Numbered from the stretch's first letter, positions 35,700 to 44,881 are shown. The stretch: DNA of 64,000 nt from Neobacillus vireti (GCF_001026695.1 NZ_LDNB01000017.1:310206-374205); one strand, 5' to 3'. Numbers and translations are program-made. Notes: generated by a model not told the origin, from the letters alone.

Positions 35700-35736
35700 G
35701 AAAAAAACTGCCAACTATTTAGCAGTTTTTCCTAAA
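35700..35736 (-). terminator. Terminator of the CoA-binding protein gene
   Basis: On the minus strand AAACTGC pairs with GCAGTTT around a loop of about 12 nt, followed by a T-run. Confidence 0.75.
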
Positions 35737-35744
35737 AAGACACT

Positions 35745-36158
35745 TTATCTTGTTAAGGAATGTTCAACCTTTATACAGCGGTCCATAACGACCGTATATC
35801 CCTTTTCCTTTAAGAACTCGTAAGCGGCTTCATTGGCAAGACCCAGCTGGGCCCAAAAGACGTCTGCATCGATCTCGTCAAATTCCTTCGCTACATCAAA
35901 CAACTGTTCAGAACGACGGAAAACGTTGACAATGTCCACGTGGCCTTCAATATCCTTTAAGGCAGCAACAGCTTTTACACCAAGTACTTCATCGATGGTT
36001 GGGTTTACAGGAATAATTTCATAGCCTGCCTTCTGCATGACCGCGGAAACTTGATAAGAAGTGCGCTCCGGATTATTACTTAAACCAACGACTGCAATTC
36101 TTTTTGCCTTATTTAAAATAGTGCCAAGTTCTGCGCGGCTTGGATTTTCAATTGCCAT
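35745..36158 (-). CDS. CoA-binding domain protein (YneT-like)
   Basis: 137 residues of a single Rossmann CoA-binding domain: AKRIAVVGLSNNPERTSYQV, then GYEIIPVNPTIDEVLGVKAV, VDIVNVFRRSEQL and VMDRCIKVEH at the end. It resembles B. subtilis YneT, which also lies beside parE-parC. The role is unknown; a regulatory CoA or nucleotide-binding function is assumed for the family. ATG 36158 has AGGAG 8 bp upstream; the GTG at 36167 is too close to that site. Confidence 0.85.
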   Translation of the reverse strand: MAIENPSRAELGTILNKAKRIAVVGLSNNPERTSYQVSAVMQKAGYEIIPVNPTIDEVLGVKAVAALKDIEGHVDIVNVFRRSEQLFDVAKEFDEIDADVFWAQLGLANEAAYEFLKEKGYTVVMDRCIKVEHSLTR

Positions 36159-36225
36159 GGTAATCACTCCTAAGGTTGTTTTCTTTATTTTACCTTTTTT
36201 CGATAAAAAAAGATAATAACTGGAT

Positions 36226-37086
36226 TTAAACCGTTAGAAGTTCTTGTTCAATCGCTGCAGAAACCTTCGGCACTGATAGACAGAAGCGTGCTCCATCACC
36301 TGTATTTTCTACCGTGACACTACCATTCATATTCTCAAGTATCATTTTAGTCATATAAAGCCCAAGACCAGATCCTTGCGGCCGTGTGGTAAAATAGGGG
36401 TCGAAAACCTTCTTTAAAAGTGTTGGCTCGATTCCACCAGCATTATCAATGAACTCCGATTTAATAAATTTCCCGCTTTCGCCAATTTTAATCACTAATT
36501 TCCGATGGCTAATACCTTTTTGGACAAACGCGTCTCGGGCATTTGTTAGGATATTTAACACCACCTGGCTATATTCATTTGGATAGCCATAAGCCATTTG
36601 TTGTCCTCTGTATTCAAATTCCACTTGAATTCCATGGTTTTTCAGACTCAAAGAAAAAATCGACAAAGCCTCTTCAATCGAATCACCGACCGAAAAAAAC
36701 GATTTTTCCTTATTCGGTTTATAGAACTTCCGGAAATCATTGATTGTCCGAGCCATATGTTTAATCTGCTGCATGCTTTCCCTTGTGAACCGGTCGATGT
36801 ATTGATTGTCAATTTCGCCAAACTCAAGTGCCTCTCTTACATCATGCATCATTAGAGATAAATTGTTTAACGGTTGACGCCATTGGTGCCCAATACTAGC
36901 AACCATTCCTCCCATTGCAGCTAGTCTGGATTGCTCAATCAAAATCGTGTCTTTCTGCTTATTCTTTACCACCTCTTCCTGGAGTCGTTTTTCTAAATAG
37001 CGATTTTGCTGCAAAAGTAACTCATACTTTTTTGTTAAATCTTGATCTTTCTGTTTACATTCAGACTGCTCTTTCAAAAGGCTCAC
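36226..37086 (-). CDS. Orphan cytosolic sensor histidine kinase
   Basis: 286 residues. The first 45 or so form a charged coiled coil (KKYELLLQQNRYLEKRLQEE), with no membrane span and no PAS or GAF domain. The phosphoacceptor is in ASIGHQWRQPLNNLSLMM at about residue 67. The ATP-binding domain shows N-box NILTNARDAF, G1 DNAGGIEP, F-box DPYFTTR and G2 GSGLGLYMTKMI. No response-regulator gene is adjacent. It may sense through a partner protein or an internal signal. The start is at 37086 with GGGGGTGA about 6 bp upstream. Confidence 0.85.
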   Translation of the reverse strand: MSLLKEQSECKQKDQDLTKKYELLLQQNRYLEKRLQEEVVKNKQKDTILIEQSRLAAMGGMVASIGHQWRQPLNNLSLMMHDVREALEFGEIDNQYIDRFTRESMQQIKHMARTINDFRKFYKPNKEKSFFSVGDSIEEALSIFSLSLKNHGIQVEFEYRGQQMAYGYPNEYSQVVLNILTNARDAFVQKGISHRKLVIKIGESGKFIKSEFIDNAGGIEPTLLKKVFDPYFTTRPQGSGLGLYMTKMILENMNGSVTVENTGDGARFCLSVPKVSAAIEQELLTV

Positions 37087-37284
37087 CCCCTATAACAGAT
37101 TGAAAAATTATAAGTAAACCGACCATGGATAGTAATGGAACGGCCGGTTTTTTTGCTATTCGTTTGATTTTAACTAAATTATAGGGGGTTTATACACGGC
37201 TTTCAACGAGTTAACAAATGGTTTGAAAATTCTCCATATTTTTGTAATAAAATAGACGATTTTTGTTCTCAAAATTGACAGAAT

Positions 37285-37313
37285 GAAAAAAGGACCGGAT
37301 TAACGGTCCTTTA
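37285..37313 (-). terminator. Terminator of the GH18 gene
   Basis: On the minus strand AAAGGACCG and CGGTCCTTT pair around a short loop and are followed by TTTT. Confidence 0.85.
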
Positions 37314-37321
37314 TCGTTCTT

Positions 37322-39061
37322 TTATTTATGTGTTAAGGCCATGGCTGCCTTTAAATCTAAGGCCGTCCAGGCTGTTTGGTCGCCAAAAAATCTTGACCAT
37401 GTCCCAACACCGGCTAATTCATATTTTACAGCTAAAGCCGCTCGTTTTTGCAAGGATGATTCATCTTCAAGCCAAATTTTATAGGTGGCGTTTTCAGCCT
37501 CATCATCATATTCAGCATAGTTTTGACCACTGGCTTCATCATAGGACGGCGTCAAACCTTTTTCAGCGAGCCATGTCTTCACTTGGTCCATTGCCAGAGC
37601 CTTTGCCGTTACTTCCGTCGAGCCATCCGCATTAGTTTGTTCCTTCCATAGCCTTGCATATAAAGGAACTCCAAGGACGAGCCTTTCATTAGAAACCTCT
37701 AACAACAGATTTTGAAGGTTTCGTTCGACCCATGGCAGACTTGCCACGCTTCCAGCCCCAGACGATGCCCCCGTATGTTCATCATAAGCCATTACAATTA
37801 AATAATCGACTATTTGTGCAAGTTTCGGTCTTTCATAGAAGGATGACCAGTTGTTGTTATCGCCTGCAGAAAAAGTAATATCCATTGATACAACAAGCCC
37901 TGCATCATGCAGGTATGGCGCCGCCTCTCTCATGAATTGCGTGACAAATGGTCCATCCTCTTGATTTACGTTTTCAATATCAAAGTTGATTCCCTGCAGC
38001 TGATACATCTGACTAAAATGGAGCAATTGCCGGATGATGGTTTGCCGGGTTTCAAAGTCTTTTAATGCTTCATGAGTGAGTTTGGGATCAAATGCGTTTG
38101 AAAACACACCCCATACCTGATAACCCTTTGCCTGTGCCCATTTACTAAAATCCAGTGAAGCGAGATTCTTGATTGAACCATCGCTGCCTGCAAGCGAAAA
38201 CCACGTTGGCGAGATAACATTTACACCTGTCATATTAGCTATTTTAGTAGTGTCAGGGTTTTTCGTGTAAACCGCTTCCCATGTTAACTGAATCGGGCCA
38301 TCTAACTTGGGCATTTGAAACGTTTTGCTTTCACGGCTAATGTTGATTTTGACTGTGTCTTGCTTTGAAACATAGTCTTTTTTGAGATAACCACTTATGC
38401 CATTTGCTTTCCTAACTAGGTAAAAGTCCTCTTTCGCGCCTTCAATCGTGACAAGTTCATTTTTTGTCATTTCTGCCGTATATGGTGAGCGCCAACTTGG
38501 TTCAGTACGCAATCTAAGCTTTTCTTTATTGACATCCTTATCTATTAATCTGCCATTCTCGTATTGTTCCCCATCTTTTTGAATCCAAATGGCCTTACTT
38601 TCAGGCAATTTCTTATACTGGATTGGATAAAAGGAGAGAATCGGGTCGAGTGCAATGAAAATTTCTCCATTCTTCGAGATGATCGGTGAAAGCTGTAAGT
38701 CGACCGTCTTATCGTTCACAAAATAGGTTAGTGAATCTGTTGGCATTTGCACAACTTTATCTTTGGTTGTAATGATAACCGATTTTGACTTTTCATCATA
38801 AGTGATGCTATCGTCGATGTTTTCCTGCATGAATGTTATTGGAACAAACAGGGTATCTCCTTCTATTAAGACATTCCCTTTCTGAAGCCCTGAATAAAGA
38901 ATCGGATTTTCACCTTGAAAATATACTTTTTTATCTGTTGATGCAAACGGATATAAATACAGGAATATGGAGGAAAGAATAAGCAAACAAGCACCTATTA
39001 ATCCTCCGATAATCCACTTCGTTGCCACTATTTTATCTTTATGATAGATAACTCTTGCCAT
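37322..39061 (-). CDS. Cell-wall glycoside hydrolase family 18 protein
   Basis: 579 residues. An N-terminal membrane anchor (WIIGGLIGACLLILSSIFLY) is followed by a copper-amine-oxidase-N-like module (about 45-160: LFVPITFMQENIDDSITYDE), an SH3-type module (about 175-230: LRLRTEPSWRSPYTAEMTKN) and a GH18 barrel from about 255. The catalytic motif is LQGINFDIENVN, with the Glu acid. WSRFFGDQ near the end is family-typical. GH18 proteins in spore formers often act on peptidoglycan, for example YaaH-like hydrolases. A role in wall or cortex turnover is an inference. It is monocistronic. Confidence 0.82.
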   Translation of the reverse strand: MARVIYHKDKIVATKWIIGGLIGACLLILSSIFLYLYPFASTDKKVYFQGENPILYSGLQKGNVLIEGDTLFVPITFMQENIDDSITYDEKSKSVIITTKDKVVQMPTDSLTYFVNDKTVDLQLSPIISKNGEIFIALDPILSFYPIQYKKLPESKAIWIQKDGEQYENGRLIDKDVNKEKLRLRTEPSWRSPYTAEMTKNELVTIEGAKEDFYLVRKANGISGYLKKDYVSKQDTVKINISRESKTFQMPKLDGPIQLTWEAVYTKNPDTTKIANMTGVNVISPTWFSLAGSDGSIKNLASLDFSKWAQAKGYQVWGVFSNAFDPKLTHEALKDFETRQTIIRQLLHFSQMYQLQGINFDIENVNQEDGPFVTQFMREAAPYLHDAGLVVSMDITFSAGDNNNWSSFYERPKLAQIVDYLIVMAYDEHTGASSGAGSVASLPWVERNLQNLLLEVSNERLVLGVPLYARLWKEQTNADGSTEVTAKALAMDQVKTWLAEKGLTPSYDEASGQNYAEYDDEAENATYKIWLEDESSLQKRAALAVKYELAGVGTWSRFFGDQTAWTALDLKAAMALTHK

Positions 39062-39254
39062 GGTTCTCTTTCCCCCTTATTTCCTTATCGTAAAGTATCC
39101 GCTTGGAAATGAGAAGGGATTTTTACAATTCCGTAATATTTTATCAATTCCTCGATAATTTCCTTTATGGATATTAATTAATCCATTGGTGTTTTTCCGT
39201 AGGTTACATGGTAAAATATAAGCACTGTATCTTTTATTGAAGGGGAAATCATTA

Positions 39255-39839
39255 ATGATTCAAATTATTTTAGCGTTGATTCTTGCCTATTTACTAGGTT
39301 CCATCCCATCTGGATTAATCATTGGAAAAGTTTTTTATAAAACGGATATTCGTGAACACGGGAGCGGAAATTTAGGGGGAACAAACACATTTCGAACACT
39401 TGGAGTTAAAGCGGGATTAGCCGTCACTCTCGCCGATATACTAAAAGGGACGCTAGCAGCATCTTTACCTGTGCTTTTACATCTGGATCTCAATCCATTA
39501 ATTGCCGGGGTTTTTGCTGTTGTGGGACATACCTATCCCATTTTTGCCGGGTTTCGCGGCGGGAAAGCCGTTGCCACTTCAGGCGGGGTCGTATTGTTCT
39601 GTGCACCGCTTATGTTTATTGCTGTCCTGGTCGTCTTTTTTATCAGTCTATACATAACTAAATATGTTTCCTTATCCTCGATGCTTGCAGGTGTATGTGG
39701 AGTCATTTATGGGCTTGTTCTTTGGAATATCCCCCTGCTAATCGCTGTTGCCCTTTTAACTTTATTTGTTATCTATCGACACCGAGCTAATATTAAAAGA
39801 ATCATCAATAAGACAGAGCCAAAAATCAAATGGTTATGA
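39255..39839 (+). CDS. plsY: Acyl-phosphate:glycerol-3-phosphate acyltransferase
   Basis: 194 residues, a polytopic membrane enzyme that makes lysophosphatidic acid from acyl-phosphate. Its three cytosolic motifs are present: GSIPSG, HGSGNLGGTNTFRTLG and GHTYPIFAGFRGGKAVATSG. The basic C-terminus ends RHRANIKRIINKTEPKIKWL. ATG 39255 lies 9 bp after AAGGGG; the TTG at 39237 lacks a site. B. subtilis plsY (yneS) also neighbours yneT and parE, though two extra genes are interposed here. Confidence 0.94.
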   Translation: MIQIILALILAYLLGSIPSGLIIGKVFYKTDIREHGSGNLGGTNTFRTLGVKAGLAVTLADILKGTLAASLPVLLHLDLNPLIAGVFAVVGHTYPIFAGFRGGKAVATSGGVVLFCAPLMFIAVLVVFFISLYITKYVSLSSMLAGVCGVIYGLVLWNIPLLIAVALLTLFVIYRHRANIKRIINKTEPKIKWL

Positions 39840-39853
39840 TTTAAGGAGCTAAT

Positions 39854-41005
39854 ATGAAAAAGAAGATCCTTTTTCCATCGGTTATTATTATCATCGGATG
39901 CATTGCTGTTGCATTTGTCGTCCTTATTCAGCAACAGCAAGAACTTCCCGCAGACGAAAAGCATTTTCCTGTGAAAAATCATCAGCCAAGATCTTCATTA
40001 AATGAGAATCGGGGGCTGACCGAAAAAATAACCCTTGGTGGCATTGGTGATATTCTTATTCATAGCCCCGTCTATCAAGATGCCTTCAACGGAACCACAT
40101 ATGATTTCAACCCGATGTTTGATCAGGTGAAACCTCTATTAGAAAAGCCGGACTTTCTAACAGCCAATCAAGAGAGTATGTTAGGGGGTCTGGAGCTGGG
40201 TCTCTCCGGTTATCCAAGGTTCAATAGTCCGCATGAGGTGGCAAATGCACTTGTCGATTCAGGTGTCGACATGGTTTCGACAGCCAATAATCATACCTTA
40301 GATCAAGGTGAAAAAGGAATTCAGTCGGAATCAGCTTATTTAGATAGTATTGGTTTACCACATGTGGGGAGTTTTATTGATGAAAAAGATCGCCAAAAAT
40401 TAAGGATTGTTACTAAAAACGGGATCAAGCTTGCCTTTCTTGCTTACACATACGGAACAAACGGAATACCCGTTCCTAAAGGAAAGGATTATCTTGTAAA
40501 CCTGATTGACCGCGAAGGAATGAAGGAAGAAATCCATCGCGCCAAAAATGTTGCCGATGTGGTCGTTATGAGCATCCATTGGGGAAATGAATACCAGCGA
40601 ATCCCGACAAATGATCAAAAAGAGTTAGCCGCCTTTCTGGCAAATGAGGGTGTCGACATCATCTTTGGCTCCCATCCACATGTTTTGCAGCCGATGGAAT
40701 GGATTAATACCAGCGATGGCCGAAAAACGTTTGTCATTTATTCGTTAGGAAACTTTATATCAGCACAGTATAATGATTATAAAGATATTGGCGGATTAGC
40801 GACAATCGACATTACCAAACACGTGCAAGAAAAAGGGAATTCAATTGAACTTTCGAATCCTGTCTTTTACCCCACCTACGTTACAAGTCAAAAATATCAT
40901 CATTTTAAGGTTGTTCCTTTAGAACAAGCGGGTTCGTACGGTCTACCGAACGCGGATGCGAAATACAAGGAAATCGAGCAACATATGGTCCAATGGTTAC
41001 AATAG
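39854..41005 (+). CDS. CapA-family (poly-gamma-glutamate type) metallophosphatase-like protein
   Basis: 383 residues with an N-terminal signal-anchor (ILFPSVIIIIGCIAVAFVVL). The CapA/PGA_cap fold motifs are present: ITLGGIGDILIH, FLTANQESMLGG, SGVDMVSTANNHTLDQGEKG, VVVMSIHWGNEY, and IIFGSHPHVLQPMEW with metal ligands. YSLGNFISAQ is also typical. CapA proteins are needed for poly-gamma-glutamate export or attachment, but no capBC genes are adjacent, so this solo copy may have another wall-related role. It starts 14 bp after plsY, probably as one transcript. Confidence 0.85.
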   Translation: MKKKILFPSVIIIIGCIAVAFVVLIQQQQELPADEKHFPVKNHQPRSSLNENRGLTEKITLGGIGDILIHSPVYQDAFNGTTYDFNPMFDQVKPLLEKPDFLTANQESMLGGLELGLSGYPRFNSPHEVANALVDSGVDMVSTANNHTLDQGEKGIQSESAYLDSIGLPHVGSFIDEKDRQKLRIVTKNGIKLAFLAYTYGTNGIPVPKGKDYLVNLIDREGMKEEIHRAKNVADVVVMSIHWGNEYQRIPTNDQKELAAFLANEGVDIIFGSHPHVLQPMEWINTSDGRKTFVIYSLGNFISAQYNDYKDIGGLATIDITKHVQEKGNSIELSNPVFYPTYVTSQKYHHFKVVPLEQAGSYGLPNADAKYKEIEQHMVQWLQ

Positions 41006-41062
41006 AAAAGCGGAAGCATTCTCAAGGAGAAAATTTATCTCATTAGAAAGGAGTTCATCCAA

Positions 41063-41359
41063 ATGAACATTCAGATAACAAGTGATGCAGCAGCATGGTA
41101 TAAGGAGGAACTCAGTCTTCACGATGGCGGCTTTGTCCGGTTCTATGCTAGGTACGGTGGATGCAGTACGGTTCAAAGTGGCTTTTCTCTAGGGATTTCC
41201 ACTGAACAGCCCGAAGATATTGGGGCTAAATCCATTTTAGCAGGTATTACTTTTTATATTGAAGAAAGAGATTTATGGTACTTTGATAACCACGATTTAT
41301 TGATTGAATACCATGCGGACTATGATGAACCGGTTTTTCACTATCAAAAAGAAGAATAA
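41063..41359 (+). CDS. HesB-like protein (YneR-like)
   Basis: 98 residues with the HesB/IscA fold: MNIQITSDAAAWYKEELSLH, VRFYARYGGCSTVQSGFSLG, ITFYIEERDLWYFDNHDLLI. Of the three Cys that bind iron-sulfur in IscA only one (GGCST) remains, so it is unlikely to be a cluster scaffold. This matches the YneR subgroup. ATG 41063 follows AAAGGAG by 10 bp. It is the last gene of the plus-strand group before a terminator. Confidence 0.85.
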   Translation: MNIQITSDAAAWYKEELSLHDGGFVRFYARYGGCSTVQSGFSLGISTEQPEDIGAKSILAGITFYIEERDLWYFDNHDLLIEYHADYDEPVFHYQKEE

Positions 41360-41361
41360 GG

Positions 41362-41406
41362 AACAGGCACACTTGAAATTTTCCATAGTGTGCCTGTTTT
41401 GTTTCT
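41362..41406 (+). terminator. Rho-independent terminator
   Basis: AACAGGCACACT and AGTGTGCCTGTT form a perfect 12 bp stem, followed by TTGTTT. Confidence 0.9.
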
Positions 41407-41441
41407 ACTTTAAAAAAGTATAAACTTTTGACTTTGAGAAT

Positions 41442-41592
41442 TGTCCAGCTCCAGCCCCCAGCGGCTAGTGGACTTCGCTCTTCTCCCTACGATAAGTCAA
41501 CATCGGATCGCTACGCTCTCCGTGTTTCCTTTATCTCAGTCGAAGCGCTCCAGTCCATACGCCACTAAACGGGCGCTTCCGCTTTTCGTCCT
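41442..41592. repeat. Interspersed Bacillaceae repeat, about 150 bp
   Basis: It runs from TGTCCAGCTCCAGCC to GCGCTTCCGCTTTTCGTCC and is GC-rich compared with its surroundings. Its halves can fold together: AGTGGACTTCG near the left and CGAAG ... AGTCCAT ... CACTA near the right. I recall near-identical blocks in many Bacillus-group intergenic regions, so this is probably a dispersed non-coding repeat. That rests on memory. Its terminal 13 bp also appear inverted at 41005-41017, on the other side of the yneR-like gene. Confidence 0.65.
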
Positions 41593-42019
41593 ATTTTTTC
41601 TTAACTTCCTCATATTTTAAGTACCACTCAGGAAAGGTCTTTTTGAAAGAAGTTGGTCTAAAATTATCTTTTTTGACAATAATGTGGGTGGATGTCCCCA
41701 CTGCGCACTCTTCTTCATTCCCGTTCATAATCGCGTAGCCATAAATGGTTTTAATGCCATCGTTTAAATCCACCCACGTCTTTACAAATGCTTGATCACC
41801 ATATCGCAACGGTTTTTTATAGGTAATTTGAATATCATAAACAGGGGCATAATATCCGGCTTCCTCCATCGCCAAATAACTATATCCGAGATCTTCAATA
41901 AATCCGGTTCGGCCTAGCTCAAAAAATTTCAAATAATTAGCGTGGTAAATGACACCCATCATATCGGTATCCGCATAGTAAAGCTGAATCTCTCTAGTTG
42001 AAACAAAATAATTATCCAC
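41591..42019 (-). CDS. Hotdog-fold acyl-CoA thioesterase (YneP-like)
   Basis: 142 residues. The 4-hydroxybenzoyl-CoA thioesterase motif is clear: YYADTDMMGVIYHANYLKFF, with the catalytic Asp, followed by ITYKKPLRYGDQAFVKTWVD. It hydrolyses acyl-CoA; the natural acyl group is unknown. The GTG at 42019 is 9 bp after AAAGGA and is preferred over the TTG at 42025, which is too close. It lies 21 bp after the AAA ATPase gene on the same strand. Confidence 0.85.
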   Translation of the reverse strand: MDNYFVSTREIQLYYADTDMMGVIYHANYLKFFELGRTGFIEDLGYSYLAMEEAGYYAPVYDIQITYKKPLRYGDQAFVKTWVDLNDGIKTIYGYAIMNGNEEECAVGTSTHIIVKKDNFRPTSFKKTFPEWYLKYEEVKKK

Positions 42020-42039
42020 GTGCAAAGGTCCTTTCCTAT

Positions 42040-44364
42040 TTACATTTTATTTAATGCTGTTTTGACATCTTCTACATCTAGAAACATTGAACTTTCAAAT
42101 AGATGTTCGTCTCCCTCGACTGCCATTAATCGAGAAGCTTGAGCTTGTATCATTTCATCTACTAAATTTGTCGCAAAGCGTCCATTCCCCTTAAAGACGG
42201 TTTCTTCTAATGTTTGCAGCAGCCAATTCCCCGCTTCCTCTGTTATTTGGTATTGATAGCTTTCAGCATGAGAGGACATGATTTCAAGGAGCTCTACCGC
42301 TGAATAATCAGGAAAGTGGAAGAACTTTTTAAACCTTGAGCGCAGGCCCGGGTTGCTCTCAAGAAGCTGATTCATTTCATTAGGATAACCCGCCAATATC
42401 ACGACTAAATTTTCATTATGCTTCGTCATTTCATCAACTAGTGTATCAATGACTTCTTTGCCGAAATCACCAGCTGAATTCGAAAGGAGGGAATAAGCCT
42501 CATCAATAAATAACACACCGCCGAGGGATTCTTTGATCTTTTTCTTTGTTTTCCCGGCTGTTTGACCGACATATCCCGCGACAAAATCTGCTCGGCTGGC
42601 TACAATGAGATGTCCTCTTTTTAAAATTCCGCATTCTTTTAAAAACGCTGCATAGATTTTCGCCACTGTTGTTTTTCCTGTACCAGGGTTTCCCGTAAAG
42701 ACGGAATGAAGCTGGATAGGCACTGCCGGCAACCCATTTTTCCTTCGAAATTGCTGCATTTTTACAAACGAAATAAGTGATTTCAATTCTCCTTTTAAAG
42801 GTTCAAGCCCAATTAAACGTTCGAGCTGTTCATTCGCTGATTCGGGCGCTTCGTCTTTTTCCAATCGAAAGTCTGCAGGATTAAGAAACATATATTCGAG
42901 AATGTCCGCTTCTTCTTCGCGGTTGTCTGCCCCTTTCTTAAAAATGGCATCCAACACGATATCGCGAACAGTTCTTGCGTTGCCAAAGGAATCATCTACT
43001 CGCTCCTGATCAAGCCGGCGGCCAATTTCAATTTTGGATTCCTCAGTGATAAAGTAATCATTATCGGCAGCAGCAGCTTCCGCAATTAGAGTAAGCTCTT
43101 CATTCGAATAATCAGGTAAATGAATAAAGTTAGACTGTGGGAAACGACTTCTGAGGCCGGGATTTGCATCCAAAAAGGAGCGCATTTCATCAGGATAACC
43201 AGCTAGAATTACAGCAAACTTCCCTCCATACTCATGTCCTGTCATCAATGAGACAAGCGTATCAATTGCTGCCTGCCCATAATCATTTCCTGTTTGCCCA
43301 ACACGTTTTAAACTATAGGCTTCATCAATAAATAAAACCCCGCCAATCGAGCGTTCTACTACAGCCCTTACATTTTCTTCTGTTTGGCCAACAAACGAGC
43401 CTACCAATTGAGAACGGTCTGTTTCAATTACTTCCGCGCGGGGCAGAACTCCGAGCTCATGATAAATTTTTGCAAGCAACCGTGCCAGCGTTGTTTTTCC
43501 TGTACCTGGATTCCCTGTTAAAATCATATTCAGACTTAGCTCATCCTTCACTTGAAAGCCAAGTTTCTTCCGCTGTTTTTGGTACTTTAGAAATCGGTAA
43601 AAATCATTAACCCTCTTTTTAACTGAGGCCATGCCAATCATATTATTTAGTTGATCTAAAGCATTTTCTGACGCTGTAATTATTTCCGCTGCTTCAACAA
43701 ATAGCTGCTGCCATTTCTGCTTGATATCTTCCACGCGAGACAGATGCAATTTTAACTCATCATAAAAGGTGGATGTGTGAAAGACACCGGTAATCGATTG
43801 ATCGTATTCTTCTGCCGCTTTCAGCAAGCTGCTTGTTTCCTCGTTTGCTGCAGCAAGCAAATCATGAAGTTGGTGATATGTTAGATAAGCATCTTGATTG
43901 GCTAGCTTTACAGTCAAATCCAGATCATCTTGGAGCTTTTGCAGCTGTGCATCCACACCTGTTAAAAAGCTTTGACATATTTCTATGTACTGCTCTGCAG
44001 TCTTCTTCTTTGCCGTGCGATTATCCGTTTCCCTTATCGGCGGGAAGGAAAGTGGGTCGAGTAGGTCTTTTAACTTCTTCCAATCAGACCGAATCATAAA
44101 TTCTTTCGCCCTTTGGTTCTCAGGATCTAGCTTTATTGCCTTATCGAGCCAAACAAATGCCAATGAGTCTTCGGAATTTCGTCCAAGTCTTGAGAGCGCC
44201 GCAAGTGTTAACAACTTCGATGATGTAACGGGATTAGACTCATGACTGATTGCAGCAACTAACTGGCTTGGATTGCGAATAAACCCTGTTTCGTTCAGCT
44301 CCCGTTCCCACTGCACAATTTGCTCGCTGGATAGTAAATGTTTTTCTTGTTGTTTCAAATTCAT
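42040..44364 (-). CDS. Double AAA+ ATPase related to SpoVK/CbbX
   Basis: 774 residues. After a helical N-terminus (about 1-240; RAKEFMIRSDWKKLKDLL) come two CbbX/SpoVK-type AAA domains. Each has Walker A GNPGTGKTT (about residues 285 and 558), the pore-like loop VGSFVGQT or VAGYVGQT, Walker B VLFIDEAYSL and the arginine-finger region NPGLRSRF. SpoVK has one such domain, so this is the tandem form, seen in many Bacillus and often near type VII secretion genes in other phyla, though none lie here. A hexameric remodelling role is inferred. ATG 44364; the ribosome site is weak. Confidence 0.85.
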   Translation of the reverse strand: MNLKQQEKHLLSSEQIVQWERELNETGFIRNPSQLVAAISHESNPVTSSKLLTLAALSRLGRNSEDSLAFVWLDKAIKLDPENQRAKEFMIRSDWKKLKDLLDPLSFPPIRETDNRTAKKKTAEQYIEICQSFLTGVDAQLQKLQDDLDLTVKLANQDAYLTYHQLHDLLAAANEETSSLLKAAEEYDQSITGVFHTSTFYDELKLHLSRVEDIKQKWQQLFVEAAEIITASENALDQLNNMIGMASVKKRVNDFYRFLKYQKQRKKLGFQVKDELSLNMILTGNPGTGKTTLARLLAKIYHELGVLPRAEVIETDRSQLVGSFVGQTEENVRAVVERSIGGVLFIDEAYSLKRVGQTGNDYGQAAIDTLVSLMTGHEYGGKFAVILAGYPDEMRSFLDANPGLRSRFPQSNFIHLPDYSNEELTLIAEAAAADNDYFITEESKIEIGRRLDQERVDDSFGNARTVRDIVLDAIFKKGADNREEEADILEYMFLNPADFRLEKDEAPESANEQLERLIGLEPLKGELKSLISFVKMQQFRRKNGLPAVPIQLHSVFTGNPGTGKTTVAKIYAAFLKECGILKRGHLIVASRADFVAGYVGQTAGKTKKKIKESLGGVLFIDEAYSLLSNSAGDFGKEVIDTLVDEMTKHNENLVVILAGYPNEMNQLLESNPGLRSRFKKFFHFPDYSAVELLEIMSSHAESYQYQITEEAGNWLLQTLEETVFKGNGRFATNLVDEMIQAQASRLMAVEGDEHLFESSMFLDVEDVKTALNKM

Positions 44365-44440
44365 CACTTCTTTTTTAAAAATCTCCTTATTATCTTATCA
44401 CACCCATATTCTAATCACTAAACAAAGAGATTAGAAATTG

Positions 44441-44477
44441 GAAAAGGACCTGAATTATGGCTCAGGTCCTTTTTGAA
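44441..44477. terminator. Bidirectional terminator
   Basis: AAAAGGACCTGA and TCAGGTCCTTTTT form a perfect stem of 12 bp. It ends tlp transcription on the minus strand. Confidence 0.9.
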
Positions 44478-44490
44478 ATACGGAATATAT

Positions 44491-44706
44491 TTAGGTTTCA
44501 TCCTGAATTTCTGCTTTAAACGATTCAATGCTTTCCCGTCTGCGATGATTCTTTGCTTCAATTTGCTGGCGCTGCTGATCACTATCCGTAAAATCTAGAG
44601 ATTGTTCCGCTTTTGCAATGTTTTCCGTAGTATCATCAATCATCGCCTGAAGCTTTTCAGCGTTATCACTGCGATCGTCCGGTTTGGGTTTGTTATCAAA
44701 AGCCAT
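44491..44706 (-). CDS. tlp: Small acid-soluble spore protein, thioredoxin-like Tlp
   Basis: 71 residues: MAFDNKPKPDDRSDNAEKLQ, then DDTTENIAKAEQSLDFT and KNHRRRESIESFKAEIQDE. This is the conserved Tlp protein made in the forespore; it is a minor spore component of unknown role. ATG 44706 has GGAGG 8 bp upstream. On the minus strand a candidate SigG promoter (TGATAT, 16 bp, CAAACTA) precedes it. It lies near sspN, as in B. subtilis. Confidence 0.9.
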   Translation of the reverse strand: MAFDNKPKPDDRSDNAEKLQAMIDDTTENIAKAEQSLDFTDSDQQRQQIEAKNHRRRESIESFKAEIQDET

Positions 44707-44881
44707 GGGTCCAATTCCTCCATATTAGTTTATTTGGTACAAATATAGTTTGTTACCGGATGAAAAAAATATCACATGAATAGCGAAATTTTCACGATAA
44801 AGAAAACTCTGTGATTGGCGCTTCATAAGGCGTAATTGCAACTTTTGCCTAAATGGAGAGTTTACTTTCCTATCGGACAAA

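Noticed and set aside
37104..37154. Hairpin AACCGACC/GGCCGGTT before the histidine kinase gene as a terminator
   Set aside because: Its T-run is on the plus strand, where no gene ends; on the minus strand it would lie in the kinase leader. Function unclear, so it was not annotated.
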